Source: Alienimonas chondri (lineage in GTDB: Bacteria > Planctomycetota > Planctomycetia > Planctomycetales > Planctomycetaceae). Taken from it: a DNA stretch of 57,852 nucleotides. The notes beneath the pieces are model-generated. The model was not told where the DNA came from, made no database searches, and was given only the letters and a program-made list of their open reading frames with translations. A program made the position numbers and the translations under genes. Of this stretch, positions 8,452-16,722 are shown piece by piece; positions within the stretch are counted from its first letter, which is position 1, and each line of letters starts with the position of its first letter. Location: positions 1-57,852 of the forward strand of contig NZ_WTPX01000011.1 in the NCBI RefSeq assembly GCF_013036045.1, in the 5' to 3' direction.

Positions 8452-9877
8452 TCCCCCTGCCCCGGCGCCATCGTCGTCCCCCGTCGTCTCGTCGTCCTCC
8501 GCCGTGCGGACGCCGTGGCAGCGACTGTCGAACGTCTCGCCGCTGTGGGTCGCGGCGTTGCTGACGGCGGCGGCGTTCTTCGGCATGGAACACTTCCCCG
8601 CCGCCAGCACCACCGACGACTACGCCCCCTCGCAAGAAAGTATGGAGGGAGCGAATACCACCGCCGACCCGGGGCGGCGGGTCGCTCTGTTGGCGATGCT
8701 CGCGCTGACCGTCTACGGCCTTTGCTGGGGCCGGGCCGCGTCGTTCGGGCCCGGGGGACTGGCCGGGTGGACGCCGGTGGTCTGGATGGCCTGGCTGTCG
8801 CTGAGCATGTTCTGGAGTTCCGACCCGCGCACGACCGTTCGCCGACTCATCGTGCTCGCCCTGTTTCACGGGGCCGCGTTGGCGGTTTGCCGGTTGCTGA
8901 AGGCTCGACAGGTGGTGACGTTCGCGGCTTTGTGCGTTGCCTTGCAGCTGGCCGTCGGGATTCTCGCCGAACTTCTCTACGGGACGTTCCGTCCCTGGGC
9001 GGGCGACTATCGGTTTGCCGGCACGATTCACCCCAATATGCAGGCGTTGCAGCTCTCCGCGGCGTGCGTGGCGTCGGCGTCCCTCGCAACGTACGGAGCC
9101 ACCTGGGGTCGGCGAACGCGATGGGCGGCTCTCGCGGCGATCCTGACCGCCTTCCTGCTGCTGACGAAGAGCCGCACCGCGACCGGCGGCGCCGCCTTGG
9201 CGGTCGCCGGCGTGCTGTTGCTGTCCGTTCCGCCGCGGTGGAAACGCAACCTGCTGATCCCCGTCGTGCTGGTCTCAAGCCTGGCGGCGATGGCGCTGCT
9301 GTTCGGCGGGTTCGATCCCAGCGACGAACTCCACGACGCCGCGATGATGGGACGCAACGAGCAGGCGACGAGCCTGTCGGGCCGCGTGCCGATCTGGGAA
9401 GCGCTCGACCCCTACGTCCGCGAGCGATGGTGGACCGGTTGGGGCTACAACGCCTTTTGGTCGAAGCAGCACATCGACGCCCTGACGGACGCCGTGGACT
9501 TCAAGTTCAGCGGCGCCCATTCCTCCTGGTACGAAGCGGCGCTGGACGGCGGGATCGTGGGCGCCACGTTGTTTGCGATGACGCTGGCCTTCGGCCTGCT
9601 CCGCAGCGGTCGAGAGTTCCTCGCCCAACGCCGCGCCCTGCCCGCGTTCGTGTTCGGCATTCTCATCTGCGGCTGCGTGAACAGCGTCTTGGAGCACCTC
9701 GTCTGCGATACGCGGCTGTTCCCGTTCCTGATGTATTGCGGACTTTGGAAGCTGACGTTCCTTCGAGATGCGCCGGGCGTCGACGACGTGCCGACCGCCG
9801 AGCCGGTGAATCCGGCTCCGGTGAATCCGGCTCCGGTGAATCCGGCTTCGGCGGACCCCGGCGGGGCGCGGCTGTAG
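8420..9877 (+). CDS. O-antigen ligase/polymerase family membrane protein, paralog 3 of 4
   Basis: This protein has 485 residues from ATG 8420, which overlaps the previous gene by 32 bases. GTG 8441, also in frame, would reduce the overlap to 11 bases. It has about 10-12 membrane helices and the shared blocks GTFRPWAGDYRF..GTIHPN, LTKSRTA, MGRNEQ..SLSGR..IWE and GAHSSWYE (His367). The C-terminus after the last helix is an odd low-complexity tail with PVNPA repeated three times, encoded by three exact copies of a 15-base unit. The 131 bases to paralog 4 show no clear promoter or terminator. Confidence 0.82.
   Translation: MLDRRGDVQTDPPAPAPSSSPVVSSSSAVRTPWQRLSNVSPLWVAALLTAAAFFGMEHFPAASTTDDYAPSQESMEGANTTADPGRRVALLAMLALTVYGLCWGRAASFGPGGLAGWTPVVWMAWLSLSMFWSSDPRTTVRRLIVLALFHGAALAVCRLLKARQVVTFAALCVALQLAVGILAELLYGTFRPWAGDYRFAGTIHPNMQALQLSAACVASASLATYGATWGRRTRWAALAAILTAFLLLTKSRTATGGAALAVAGVLLLSVPPRWKRNLLIPVVLVSSLAAMALLFGGFDPSDELHDAAMMGRNEQATSLSGRVPIWEALDPYVRERWWTGWGYNAFWSKQHIDALTDAVDFKFSGAHSSWYEAALDGGIVGATLFAMTLAFGLLRSGREFLAQRRALPAFVFGILICGCVNSVLEHLVCDTRLFPFLMYCGLWKLTFLRDAPGVDDVPTAEPVNPAPVNPAPVNPASADPGGARL
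9803..9847 (+). repeat. Three exact tandem copies of a 15-base unit
   Basis: The unit ccggtgaatccggct occurs at 9803-9817, 9818-9832 and 9833-9847 with no mismatch. It is in frame inside the 3' end of the third ligase paralog and encodes a PVNPA-type tail beyond the membrane domain. It is a short slippage-prone tract. Confidence 0.95.
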
Positions 9878-10008
9878 CGAACGGCAGAGGAAAGACCGTC
9901 GCAATCGGTTCGCCTCGGGAGATTCCCGCGTCCCGCAGTTCCGGGGCGACGCACGGTTGACCGGCGACGCTCCGTCGCTGGTCCGTCGGTCCCCGAGTTC
10001 GTTCCCGC

Positions 10009-11676
10009 ATGAGCGCCGCCCCGTCCCGCTCCGCAGTCGGCTCCGCCGCAGCGTTCGACCGGGCGTCTGTCCATCGAAAAGCGACCGAGGCGTTGTGGCG
10101 CGGCCGCCTGCCCGGCGGAAAACGGCTGTTCCTCGCGGCGGCCTTCCTGGTGGGGATGCCGTTCTACCTCGCGGGGCAGTCTTGGAGCACCAGCGCCGCC
10201 GAGGCGTTCACGGAGTCCGCCGACGAGATGGAAGCCCGGGCCTCCGGCGGCAATGCGCTGCGACAGGTCGCGTTCCTGACCCTGGGCGGGTGCGGCGTGT
10301 GGTGTCTGGCGCAGGACCGCCGACGGCAGGCTCGCCCGCTGCCGACGTGGTGGTCGCCCTATTGGCCCGGCGGGAAAACGGCGAGTTTGTTGTGCGAGTG
10401 GGCCGGCGTCGCCCGTCGTTCGCATCCCGTCGCGTGGGTCTTGGCGATGTACCTCGCCTGGTGCTTCGCGAGCGTGCTGTGGAGTCACGAACCGGGGCAA
10501 ACGATCCGCAAGCTGATCGTTCTGGGGTGCTGGACCGCGGGGAGTCTCGGCGTCGCCCGCGTGCTTTCGCCCCGACGGATCGTGTGGCTGGGCGTGCTGT
10601 TGCCCGCGATTTATCTCTCGATCGGCGTCATGGCGGAAATTTCGCTCGGCACGTTTCGACCGTGGGGCGGCGACTACCGCTTCGCCGGAACGATGCACCC
10701 GAACACGCAGGGCCTCACGCTGGCCAGCATGATCGCCGGGGCGTTCGTCCTCTGGCGCTCCGAACGTCGGTTTGCACGAGTGAGCGAATCCACTGACGAA
10801 CCGCAGTCGGCGTCCTTCGGCCTCTGGCTGCCGGCGCTGATCGCCGCCGGCGTACTGTTCACCCTGCTCACCAAGAGTCGGACCAGCGCCGCGGGGCTGG
10901 CGCTCTGTCTGGGACTGCTGGCCGCGATCACGGTCCCGCCGCGATGGCGGCTGGCGGCGACGGTGGCCGGCGGAACGGTCGGGGGGGCGGCGTTGATGAC
11001 GGCGCTCTCGCTCGGCTCGGATCCATTGGGCGGAGCGATGGACGCGGCGACGCTGGGCCGGTCGGAGCAGCTCTCCTCTCTCACCGGACGCCACGAAATC
11101 TGGGCGGAGATCGGTCGGTTTATGGAGCGGCGACCGCTCGCCGGCTACGGCTACGACAGTTTTTGGACCCCGGAACACGTCGCGATCGTCAGCGAGAACT
11201 GCGGCTGGGGGCTGCGCGAAGCGCATAGTTCCTATCGCGACATCCTGCTGAGCGTGGGGAAGGTCGGTTTGGCCCTGCTCGTGCCGGCGCTGCTGTGGGC
11301 CTGGTTCGCCGCGATCCAGCGGTATGCCGCGGGCGAGCGGGCCGCGGAGGGACGTCCCGGCGTTCCGCCTTCGGGGGTCGGCGAACCGCTGGCCGGTTAC
11401 ATCGCGGGCCTGCTGGCCGTGGGGTTGCTCAACGCCTTCACCGAGTCTGCCATGAGCATGGTGCTGTTCACCCCGTTCCTGATCAGCTGCGGCTTGGCCA
11501 AGCTGTTCGTCTATCCGCAGGAAACCGTCTCGCCGTTTGGCGCCGATTGGCTCGACGCTCCCGCCCCGCACGTCACAGGGTCCGAAATCCAGTCATACGG
11601 GCCGTCCGACGGGCCGGAATCGAATGTCCGGTCGCAACAGAGCGCTGGGCGGACAGAGTCGAACATTGCCCGCTGA
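10009..11676 (+). CDS. O-antigen ligase/polymerase family membrane protein, paralog 4 of 4
   Basis: This is the longest (555 residues) and most divergent of the four paralogs. It starts at ATG 10009 without a visible Shine-Dalgarno sequence. Shared blocks are GTFRPWGGDYRF..GTMHPN, LTKSRTS and LGRSEQ..SLTGR..IWA; the candidate His406 lies in REAHSSYRD, lacking the Trp found in the other three. It has extra residues in the first third and a hydrophilic C-terminal extension of about 45 residues (from about 510). About 12 membrane helices are expected. The different His context and length suggest a separate substrate or acceptor from paralogs 1-3; this is inference. Confidence 0.8.
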   Translation: MSAAPSRSAVGSAAAFDRASVHRKATEALWRGRLPGGKRLFLAAAFLVGMPFYLAGQSWSTSAAEAFTESADEMEARASGGNALRQVAFLTLGGCGVWCLAQDRRRQARPLPTWWSPYWPGGKTASLLCEWAGVARRSHPVAWVLAMYLAWCFASVLWSHEPGQTIRKLIVLGCWTAGSLGVARVLSPRRIVWLGVLLPAIYLSIGVMAEISLGTFRPWGGDYRFAGTMHPNTQGLTLASMIAGAFVLWRSERRFARVSESTDEPQSASFGLWLPALIAAGVLFTLLTKSRTSAAGLALCLGLLAAITVPPRWRLAATVAGGTVGGAALMTALSLGSDPLGGAMDAATLGRSEQLSSLTGRHEIWAEIGRFMERRPLAGYGYDSFWTPEHVAIVSENCGWGLREAHSSYRDILLSVGKVGLALLVPALLWAWFAAIQRYAAGERAAEGRPGVPPSGVGEPLAGYIAGLLAVGLLNAFTESAMSMVLFTPFLISCGLAKLFVYPQETVSPFGADWLDAPAPHVTGSEIQSYGPSDGPESNVRSQQSAGRTESNIAR

Positions 11677-11755
11677 GATCTCCCCCTCGCCCCGGGCTTC
11701 GGTCTACGCTGAGAGAGACGGAGCATCGCGGATCTCTCCCCCTTCGCTTGATGTC

Positions 11756-12802
11756 ATGATTGCTGTGCGTTCGTCCGCAAGTCCCGCCGACCCCTCGCAG
11801 GCCTGCTGGCGGGTCGGGGACGAGGCGCGGGACGGCCGAAAGGAATCCTCGGAGCCGACGGATCTCCCGCCGACGCTGCCGTCGGTGACCGTCGTCGTCT
11901 GCACCCGCAATCGCGCCGACAGTTTGCGGCGGGCGCTGCAGAGCTTGACCAAGTTGGACCACGCCGGCCTGCGGGTCGATCTGCTCGTCGTGGACAACGG
12001 CAGCACGGACCACACGGCGGCGGTGGTTGAAGAGGTCGCCGCGTCGTCTCCGATTCCCGTCGCACGGGTGTACGAACCCACCCCGGGCGTGGCGACGGCT
12101 CGGCAGCGCGGCGTGCTCGAAAGCCGCGGCGACTGGATCGCCAGCTTCGACGACGATCAACTCGCCGAACCGGACTGGCTATGCAAGCTGTTCGCATTGG
12201 CGCAGCAGAAGGATGTGAAGTTCGTCGGCGGCCGAGTTCGGTTGCATCTCCCGCCGGCATTCGAGAATCGCGACCTCGCCCCGTTCACCCGCATGTTGCT
12301 CGGCGCCAGCGTCGGGATGCCCGCCGTTCGCCGCTACGATCTCAAGACGACGCCCGGCGCCGGCAACATGATGGCTCATCGGGAGGTGTTTGAACGGGTC
12401 GGCCCGTTCGACCCGACGCTGGACCGCGGCGAAGACACGGACTTCTACGTGCGGGCCGCCGATGCCGGATTTCAGGTCTGGTACACGCCGGAGGCTGTCG
12501 TCCATCACTGCATTCCGGCGGATCGGATGAACGACGCCTATCTCTACCGACTGTGCGACATCATCGGAAACGGCACCGCGGAACGAGACTTCGAGCGACT
12601 CGGCCGCGTCAAGCTGGCGGCGATGTGGCTGGCGCGATTGGGCCAGTCGTTCCTGACGCTGACGCCGCCCTGGCTGTGGGCCAAGGTGCGTGGAGACGTG
12701 GAGCTTGAGCGCGGGCGTCGCTGCCGATTGCGGGTCGCTCGCCGCTATCTGGCCGATTGCGGTCGGTACGTCGTCGGCTTGCCGGTCACCGTGCCTCGCT
12801 GA
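11756..12802 (+). CDS. GT2-family glycosyltransferase
   Basis: This 348-residue GT-A fold enzyme has VTVVVCTRNRADSL near residue 45, VVDNGSTD, the metal-binding FDDDQ (DxD type), GAGNMMAHR and the acceptor/base region DRGEDTDF. The C-terminal part has one or two amphipathic or weak membrane segments near FLTLTPPWLW. It would add a sugar to the lipid-linked repeat unit on the cytoplasmic side. The reading frame is open upstream to 11537, but that part overlaps the ligase gene and looks non-coding; ATG 11756 puts the GT fold at the normal distance from the N-terminus. Sugar specificity is not readable. Confidence 0.85.
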   Translation: MIAVRSSASPADPSQACWRVGDEARDGRKESSEPTDLPPTLPSVTVVVCTRNRADSLRRALQSLTKLDHAGLRVDLLVVDNGSTDHTAAVVEEVAASSPIPVARVYEPTPGVATARQRGVLESRGDWIASFDDDQLAEPDWLCKLFALAQQKDVKFVGGRVRLHLPPAFENRDLAPFTRMLLGASVGMPAVRRYDLKTTPGAGNMMAHREVFERVGPFDPTLDRGEDTDFYVRAADAGFQVWYTPEAVVHHCIPADRMNDAYLYRLCDIIGNGTAERDFERLGRVKLAAMWLARLGQSFLTLTPPWLWAKVRGDVELERGRRCRLRVARRYLADCGRYVVGLPVTVPR

Positions 12803-12948
12803 CTCGCCGTAGGTTCGAATCGCCGAAGCGGATCCGCGCGATCAGGACGTCGTGGCGAAAAGGAACGGTTGAGGTGGTGAAAAGGCCACACGGAGCGTCT
12901 GCGTGACCTAGATTCGAGCGTCCCGCTTCCCGAATCGCTCCCGCGCCC

Positions 12949-14118
12949 GTGATCGACGTCGCCCACGCCAAAGGCTCCGCCCCGAGCAGCGTCGCGTCAT
13001 CAGGCGTTTCTTCGTCGATGATGGGTCCGATCGTGATCCGCCGGCCGAGCGAATTGTCGGCCGCCGAGCGAACCGCTTGGGAGCGCTTCATGGATGCGAT
13101 GCCCACGCCCACGCCGTATCTGTCGCCGGAGTTCGCCGACCTCGTCGAACGGCATCGGGGCGGCGTGTTCGTCGCCCTGCTCCACGGGGACGGCGCTGTG
13201 CCGGGGACGGACCCGCCTCTCGGCTTCTTCCCCTACCAGACAGACGGCGGCGGGGTCGGCCGGCCGGTGGGCGGCGGGCTGAACGATTTCCACGGACTGC
13301 TCGCCCCGGCGGAGTTGCCGATCGACCTGCGGACGCTGCTGGCCGCGTGCGAACTGCGGGTGTGGAAGTTCGATCACCTCCTCCCGCACCCCGCCTTCGC
13401 TCCGTTCGTGGAGCGTCGCGACCCCAGCGCCTACCTCGATCTCTCAGAAGGCTACGAGGCGTATTATCAGGGCCGCCGGGCCGCGGGTTCGCGGAAGGTC
13501 AAACAGGTCGCCCGCATGGATCGCAAGTTCGACCGAGAGGACGGTCCCCTCACCTTCGAGCCGCACGTTCCGAACGTGGACCTCCTCGATCAATTGATCG
13601 AATGGAAACGGGCGCAGTACGCCGCGGCGGGGCTCTTCGACATGTTCACGCTCGGATGGCCGCGGGAACTGCTGGTCGACCTGCTGACCATGCGTTCGCC
13701 GCGACTGACCGGGCGGTTCTCCGTCCTGTTCCGCAACGGAGAGATGGTCGCCGGAGATCTCGGCATGCGCTGCGGAGCCGTGCTGCACAGTTGGTATTGC
13801 GCCTACGACACGGCTTACTCCTCGCATGGTCCGGGGCACATCTGCACGTTGCGAGCCGCGGAGGCGGCTGCGGCGGACGGCATTACGCGCGTCGAACTCG
13901 GCAAGGGGCCGGAGGATTACAAACGCAGTTTCGCCAGCGACGCCCGTGAGGTGGCCGAAGGCTCCGTGGACTTCCGAGCCGTCGCCCCGCTGGCTCGCAC
14001 ATGTCGACAGGCCTTCCGCGGAGCGAAAGCGACCGCCGCAAACAGCCCCGCCGCGGAGCCGCTCCGCCGCCTCGTGCGTCGCGTCAAAGTCCTCACCGCG
14101 GGCGCCCGACCCTTCTGA
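12949..14118 (+). CDS. CelD/FemAB-like GNAT acyltransferase, paralog 1 of 2
   Basis: This protein has 389 residues from GTG 12949, or 366 from ATG 13018, which may be the true start because the preceding 23 residues are low complexity. It resembles the CelD/BcsL and FemAB-like acyltransferases (GNAT fold, Acetyltransf_6 type), which acylate or add amino-acid groups to polysaccharide or lipid-linked sugars. Markers are PYLSPEFADLV, DFHGLL, a basic GSRKVKQVARMDRKF segment, WKRAQYAAAG, AGDLGMRCGAVLHSWYCAYD and VELGKGPEDYKRSF near the end. It is followed 45 bases later by a clear paralog. The 146 bases upstream hold nothing I can name. Confidence 0.75.
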   Translation: MIDVAHAKGSAPSSVASSGVSSSMMGPIVIRRPSELSAAERTAWERFMDAMPTPTPYLSPEFADLVERHRGGVFVALLHGDGAVPGTDPPLGFFPYQTDGGGVGRPVGGGLNDFHGLLAPAELPIDLRTLLAACELRVWKFDHLLPHPAFAPFVERRDPSAYLDLSEGYEAYYQGRRAAGSRKVKQVARMDRKFDREDGPLTFEPHVPNVDLLDQLIEWKRAQYAAAGLFDMFTLGWPRELLVDLLTMRSPRLTGRFSVLFRNGEMVAGDLGMRCGAVLHSWYCAYDTAYSSHGPGHICTLRAAEAAAADGITRVELGKGPEDYKRSFASDAREVAEGSVDFRAVAPLARTCRQAFRGAKATAANSPAAEPLRRLVRRVKVLTAGARPF

Positions 14119-14163
14119 ACGTCGGATTGCTCTCCTCCTCGATCGCCCGCCACGCGCCACGTC

Positions 14164-15369
14164 ATGCCCTTCCCCTCCCGTCCGCCGCAAATCGACCCGG
14201 CCGGCGCCGCCCCGGCGCGGGTCGTGCGGCCGTCGGCGTTGTCGGACGAGGAGATCGCGGCTTGGGAGACGCTGCACCGGTCCCGGCCGGAGTTGGCGAG
14301 CCCCTACTTCCACCCGACGTTTACGCGACTCGTCGCGGAGGCTCGGGCCGCACATGCTCGCGACGACGTTCGCGTCGCCCTGTTGCCCTCCCATGAAAGC
14401 GCTTCGGGCGGTACGGGCACGGCCTTCTTCCCCTTTCAACGCGGTCGGTGGGGGCGTGCGACGCCCCCGGGCGGGCGGCTGTGCGACTTTCACGGCGTCG
14501 TCGCTCCGGATTCGTTCCGTCGGAACGCGATCGACGTCCTGCGTGGCAGCGGCTTGCGATCGTATGCGTTTCACATGCTGCCCCCCGGCCAGCGGACGTT
14601 CGCTCAGGCGACCAGGACTCGCGGCGATGCGAGCCCTGGGACCGGCGTCCGTGTGAACCTGGAAGGCGGATTCGACGCGTTCCTGCGTCGCCGTGAAGCC
14701 CTTGGGTCGAAGCGCCACAAGAAGGTATTTCAGTTCCACCGCCGGATGCGGCGCGAACGCAGCGAAGTGACCTTCACCTGGCACGACCCTGATCCGCAGG
14801 CGTGGGAACGGCTGCTCGCCTGGAAGCGGGCGCAATATGCCGCGACCGGATTCTGCGACGTGCTGGCGGCCCCGTGGGTCAGCGACCTGCTGGCTCGCTG
14901 CCGCGACGCTCGGCCGGCGGACGAATCGACCGCCAAGAAAAGCCGCGAGCGGGGCGCCGAAGGATTCCGCGGGGTGTTCTGCACGCTGCGGGCGGGCGGC
15001 GAGGTGGTCGCCGCGCACCTGGCGCTTCGCAGCGGCCCGCGACTGCACGCCTGGTTCCCCGCCTACGACCCGTCCGCTCGGTCCCTGAGCCCGGGAAACG
15101 TTCTGATGATGGAACTGCTGCGTCACGCCGCGGATCGCGGGGTGACGGCGGTGGACCTCGGCCGGGACGACGAGGCGTACAAGGCGGACTACGCCACCGA
15201 TCATTTTCCGCTTCTCAGCGGTCTCGCCGAGACGCCGGGGCGGGCGACGCAGGTCGCCGCCGCGGCCCGTCGGGTTCGCGACCTGCTCAAGTCCCATCCC
15301 GCCGGCGCCCCGGCCCGCGCCGCCGCGGCGTGGGTCCGGCCGCTGCGCGAACGCTTGTCTCTGCGGTGA
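14164..15369 (+). CDS. CelD/FemAB-like GNAT acyltransferase, paralog 2 of 2
   Basis: This 401-residue paralog starts at ATG 14164 and is collinear with the upstream gene. It shares PYFHPTFTRLV, LCDFHGVV, KRHKKVFQFHRRMRRE, WKRAQYAATG, AAHLALRSGPRLHAWFPAYD and VDLGRDDEAYKADY. It is longer in the centre, where a charged insert (STAKKSRERGAEG) replaces a short loop. As in its neighbour, the last Tyr/Lys-containing block is the usual end of this fold. Two such enzymes suggest two different acyl decorations, or modification of two positions on the polymer; that is inference. Confidence 0.75.
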   Translation: MPFPSRPPQIDPAGAAPARVVRPSALSDEEIAAWETLHRSRPELASPYFHPTFTRLVAEARAAHARDDVRVALLPSHESASGGTGTAFFPFQRGRWGRATPPGGRLCDFHGVVAPDSFRRNAIDVLRGSGLRSYAFHMLPPGQRTFAQATRTRGDASPGTGVRVNLEGGFDAFLRRREALGSKRHKKVFQFHRRMRRERSEVTFTWHDPDPQAWERLLAWKRAQYAATGFCDVLAAPWVSDLLARCRDARPADESTAKKSRERGAEGFRGVFCTLRAGGEVVAAHLALRSGPRLHAWFPAYDPSARSLSPGNVLMMELLRHAADRGVTAVDLGRDDEAYKADYATDHFPLLSGLAETPGRATQVAAAARRVRDLLKSHPAGAPARAAAAWVRPLRERLSLR

Positions 15370-15429
15370 ACGCCGGCCTATCGCCCGTCGCCGCTCCCCC
15401 GATCACTTCGTCCCTCATCGACCGCCGCC

Positions 15430-16722
15430 ATGTTCGATTTGCCGCTTCGTATCCTGGCGCTGGGAGTCCTGTTGCTTTGGCTTGCGCCGGCGGCGGTGTT
15501 CGCGGTTCAGGTGTTCGCCTCGCTCCTCCCGGCCCGCAAACTGCCGGCGGTCTCCGGCGACGATCGGCCGGGCGGCGTGGCGCTCATGCCGGCCCACAAT
15601 GAAGGCGCTCCGCTGGCGGAGATCGTCGCCGCCCTGCTGCCGGAACTGAGCGAGCAAGATCGGCTGGTGGTGATCGCGGACAACTGCACGGACGACACCG
15701 CCGCCGCCGCGGTCCGTGGGGCCACGAAACAAGGCGGAATCGTCGACTCGCGGTTCGCCCTCCTCGAGCGAACCGACCCGGACCGCCGCGGCAAAGGCTA
15801 TGCACTGGACTACGCCCTCGATTGGCTCGCCGAGCAGAGCGAGGACGGTCGAATGCCGGAGTCCGTCTTCGTACTCGACGCGGACTGTCGCGTTTCGTTC
15901 GGCGGCGTGGACCGATTGATGGCGACCTGCGCCGCGACCGGTCGCCCGGTTCAGGCCCGCACGCTGAGCGTCGTGGACGATCGCACCGACGCCGACGCCG
16001 CCGGGCTGATGGCGGTTTCGGAGTTAGGGATGCTATTCAAAAACTACATCCGCCCCCGCGGCTCGGCGCGGCTCGGCATCCCGTGTCAATTAATGGGCAC
16101 GGGCATGGCGCTGCCCGGATCGTTTCTGGATCGGAAACGGTCCGAAGCGAAGTCCCGCGGCGGCGGGGTGTTCGGCGGTGAACTCGCGGAGGACATGCAG
16201 ATGGGCGTGGACGCCGCGATTTCCGGCCGGCCGGCCCGGTTCCTAGCCGAGGTGCGGGTCACCAGTCCCCTGCCCACAAGCTTGCGGGGCTTCGACGGTC
16301 AGCGGACGCGTTGGGAACAGGGGCATTTGCAGACGCTGATGCGCGGGGTGCCCCTCCTGCTCCGTCAGGGCGTCATCAAGGACGACCTGCGTGCCATCGG
16401 GTTGGCGGCGGACTTGGCCGTGCCGCCGTTCAGCATGCTGGTCGCCGGCTGGTTCGCAGTCGCCGCCGTCTTGGCGTTCGTGGCCTGGTGGACCGGCTTC
16501 ATCGCCGCCCTCGTCGTGCACGGGGTCGCGGGAGCGATGGTCGCGGCGGCGGTCGTCATCGGATGGGCGACGTTCGGGCGGGACCGGGTGTCGGCCGCGG
16601 CGCTGCTGTCCGTACCGAAGTTCGTCTTTCGCAAACTGCCGATCTACAGCCGTTTCCTCACGAATCGGGTCGAGACCGAATGGGTCCGCACCGAACGCGC
16701 CGCCGAAAGCGCCCCGCGATGA
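15430..16722 (+). CDS. Membrane-bound GT2 glycosyltransferase (cellulose/hyaluronan-synthase-like)
   Basis: This 430-residue protein has an N-terminal helix (about 5-28), a cytoplasmic GT2 domain and two or three helices after residue 330. The GT2 motifs are MPAHNEG near 55, VIADNCTDDT, VLDADCRV (DxD type), GELAEDMQM (the acid that acts as base) and QRTRWEQGHLQ (Q-x-x-R-W signature). The number of helices is lower than in a true synthase with a full translocation channel, so a repeat-unit glycosyltransferase is more likely than a processive synthase. It ends in an ATGA overlap with the WecG-like gene. Confidence 0.83.
   Translation: MFDLPLRILALGVLLLWLAPAAVFAVQVFASLLPARKLPAVSGDDRPGGVALMPAHNEGAPLAEIVAALLPELSEQDRLVVIADNCTDDTAAAAVRGATKQGGIVDSRFALLERTDPDRRGKGYALDYALDWLAEQSEDGRMPESVFVLDADCRVSFGGVDRLMATCAATGRPVQARTLSVVDDRTDADAAGLMAVSELGMLFKNYIRPRGSARLGIPCQLMGTGMALPGSFLDRKRSEAKSRGGGVFGGELAEDMQMGVDAAISGRPARFLAEVRVTSPLPTSLRGFDGQRTRWEQGHLQTLMRGVPLLLRQGVIKDDLRAIGLAADLAVPPFSMLVAGWFAVAAVLAFVAWWTGFIAALVVHGVAGAMVAAAVVIGWATFGRDRVSAAALLSVPKFVFRKLPIYSRFLTNRVETEWVRTERAAESAPR

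Noticed and set aside
9445-11571. Minus-strand open frame of 708 codons opposite the ligase paralogs
   Set aside because: Low-complexity Arg/Gln/Gly translation, antisense to two recognised membrane protein genes.
12805-12835. Second GGTTCGAAT sequence after the GT2 gene
   Set aside because: The bases on both sides do not form a T-stem, so it is not a tRNA.
16311-16718. Long open frame upstream of the WecG-like gene
   Set aside because: It overlaps the GT2 gene in another frame and encodes Arg/Gly-rich low-complexity sequence; ATG 16719 gives the family length.
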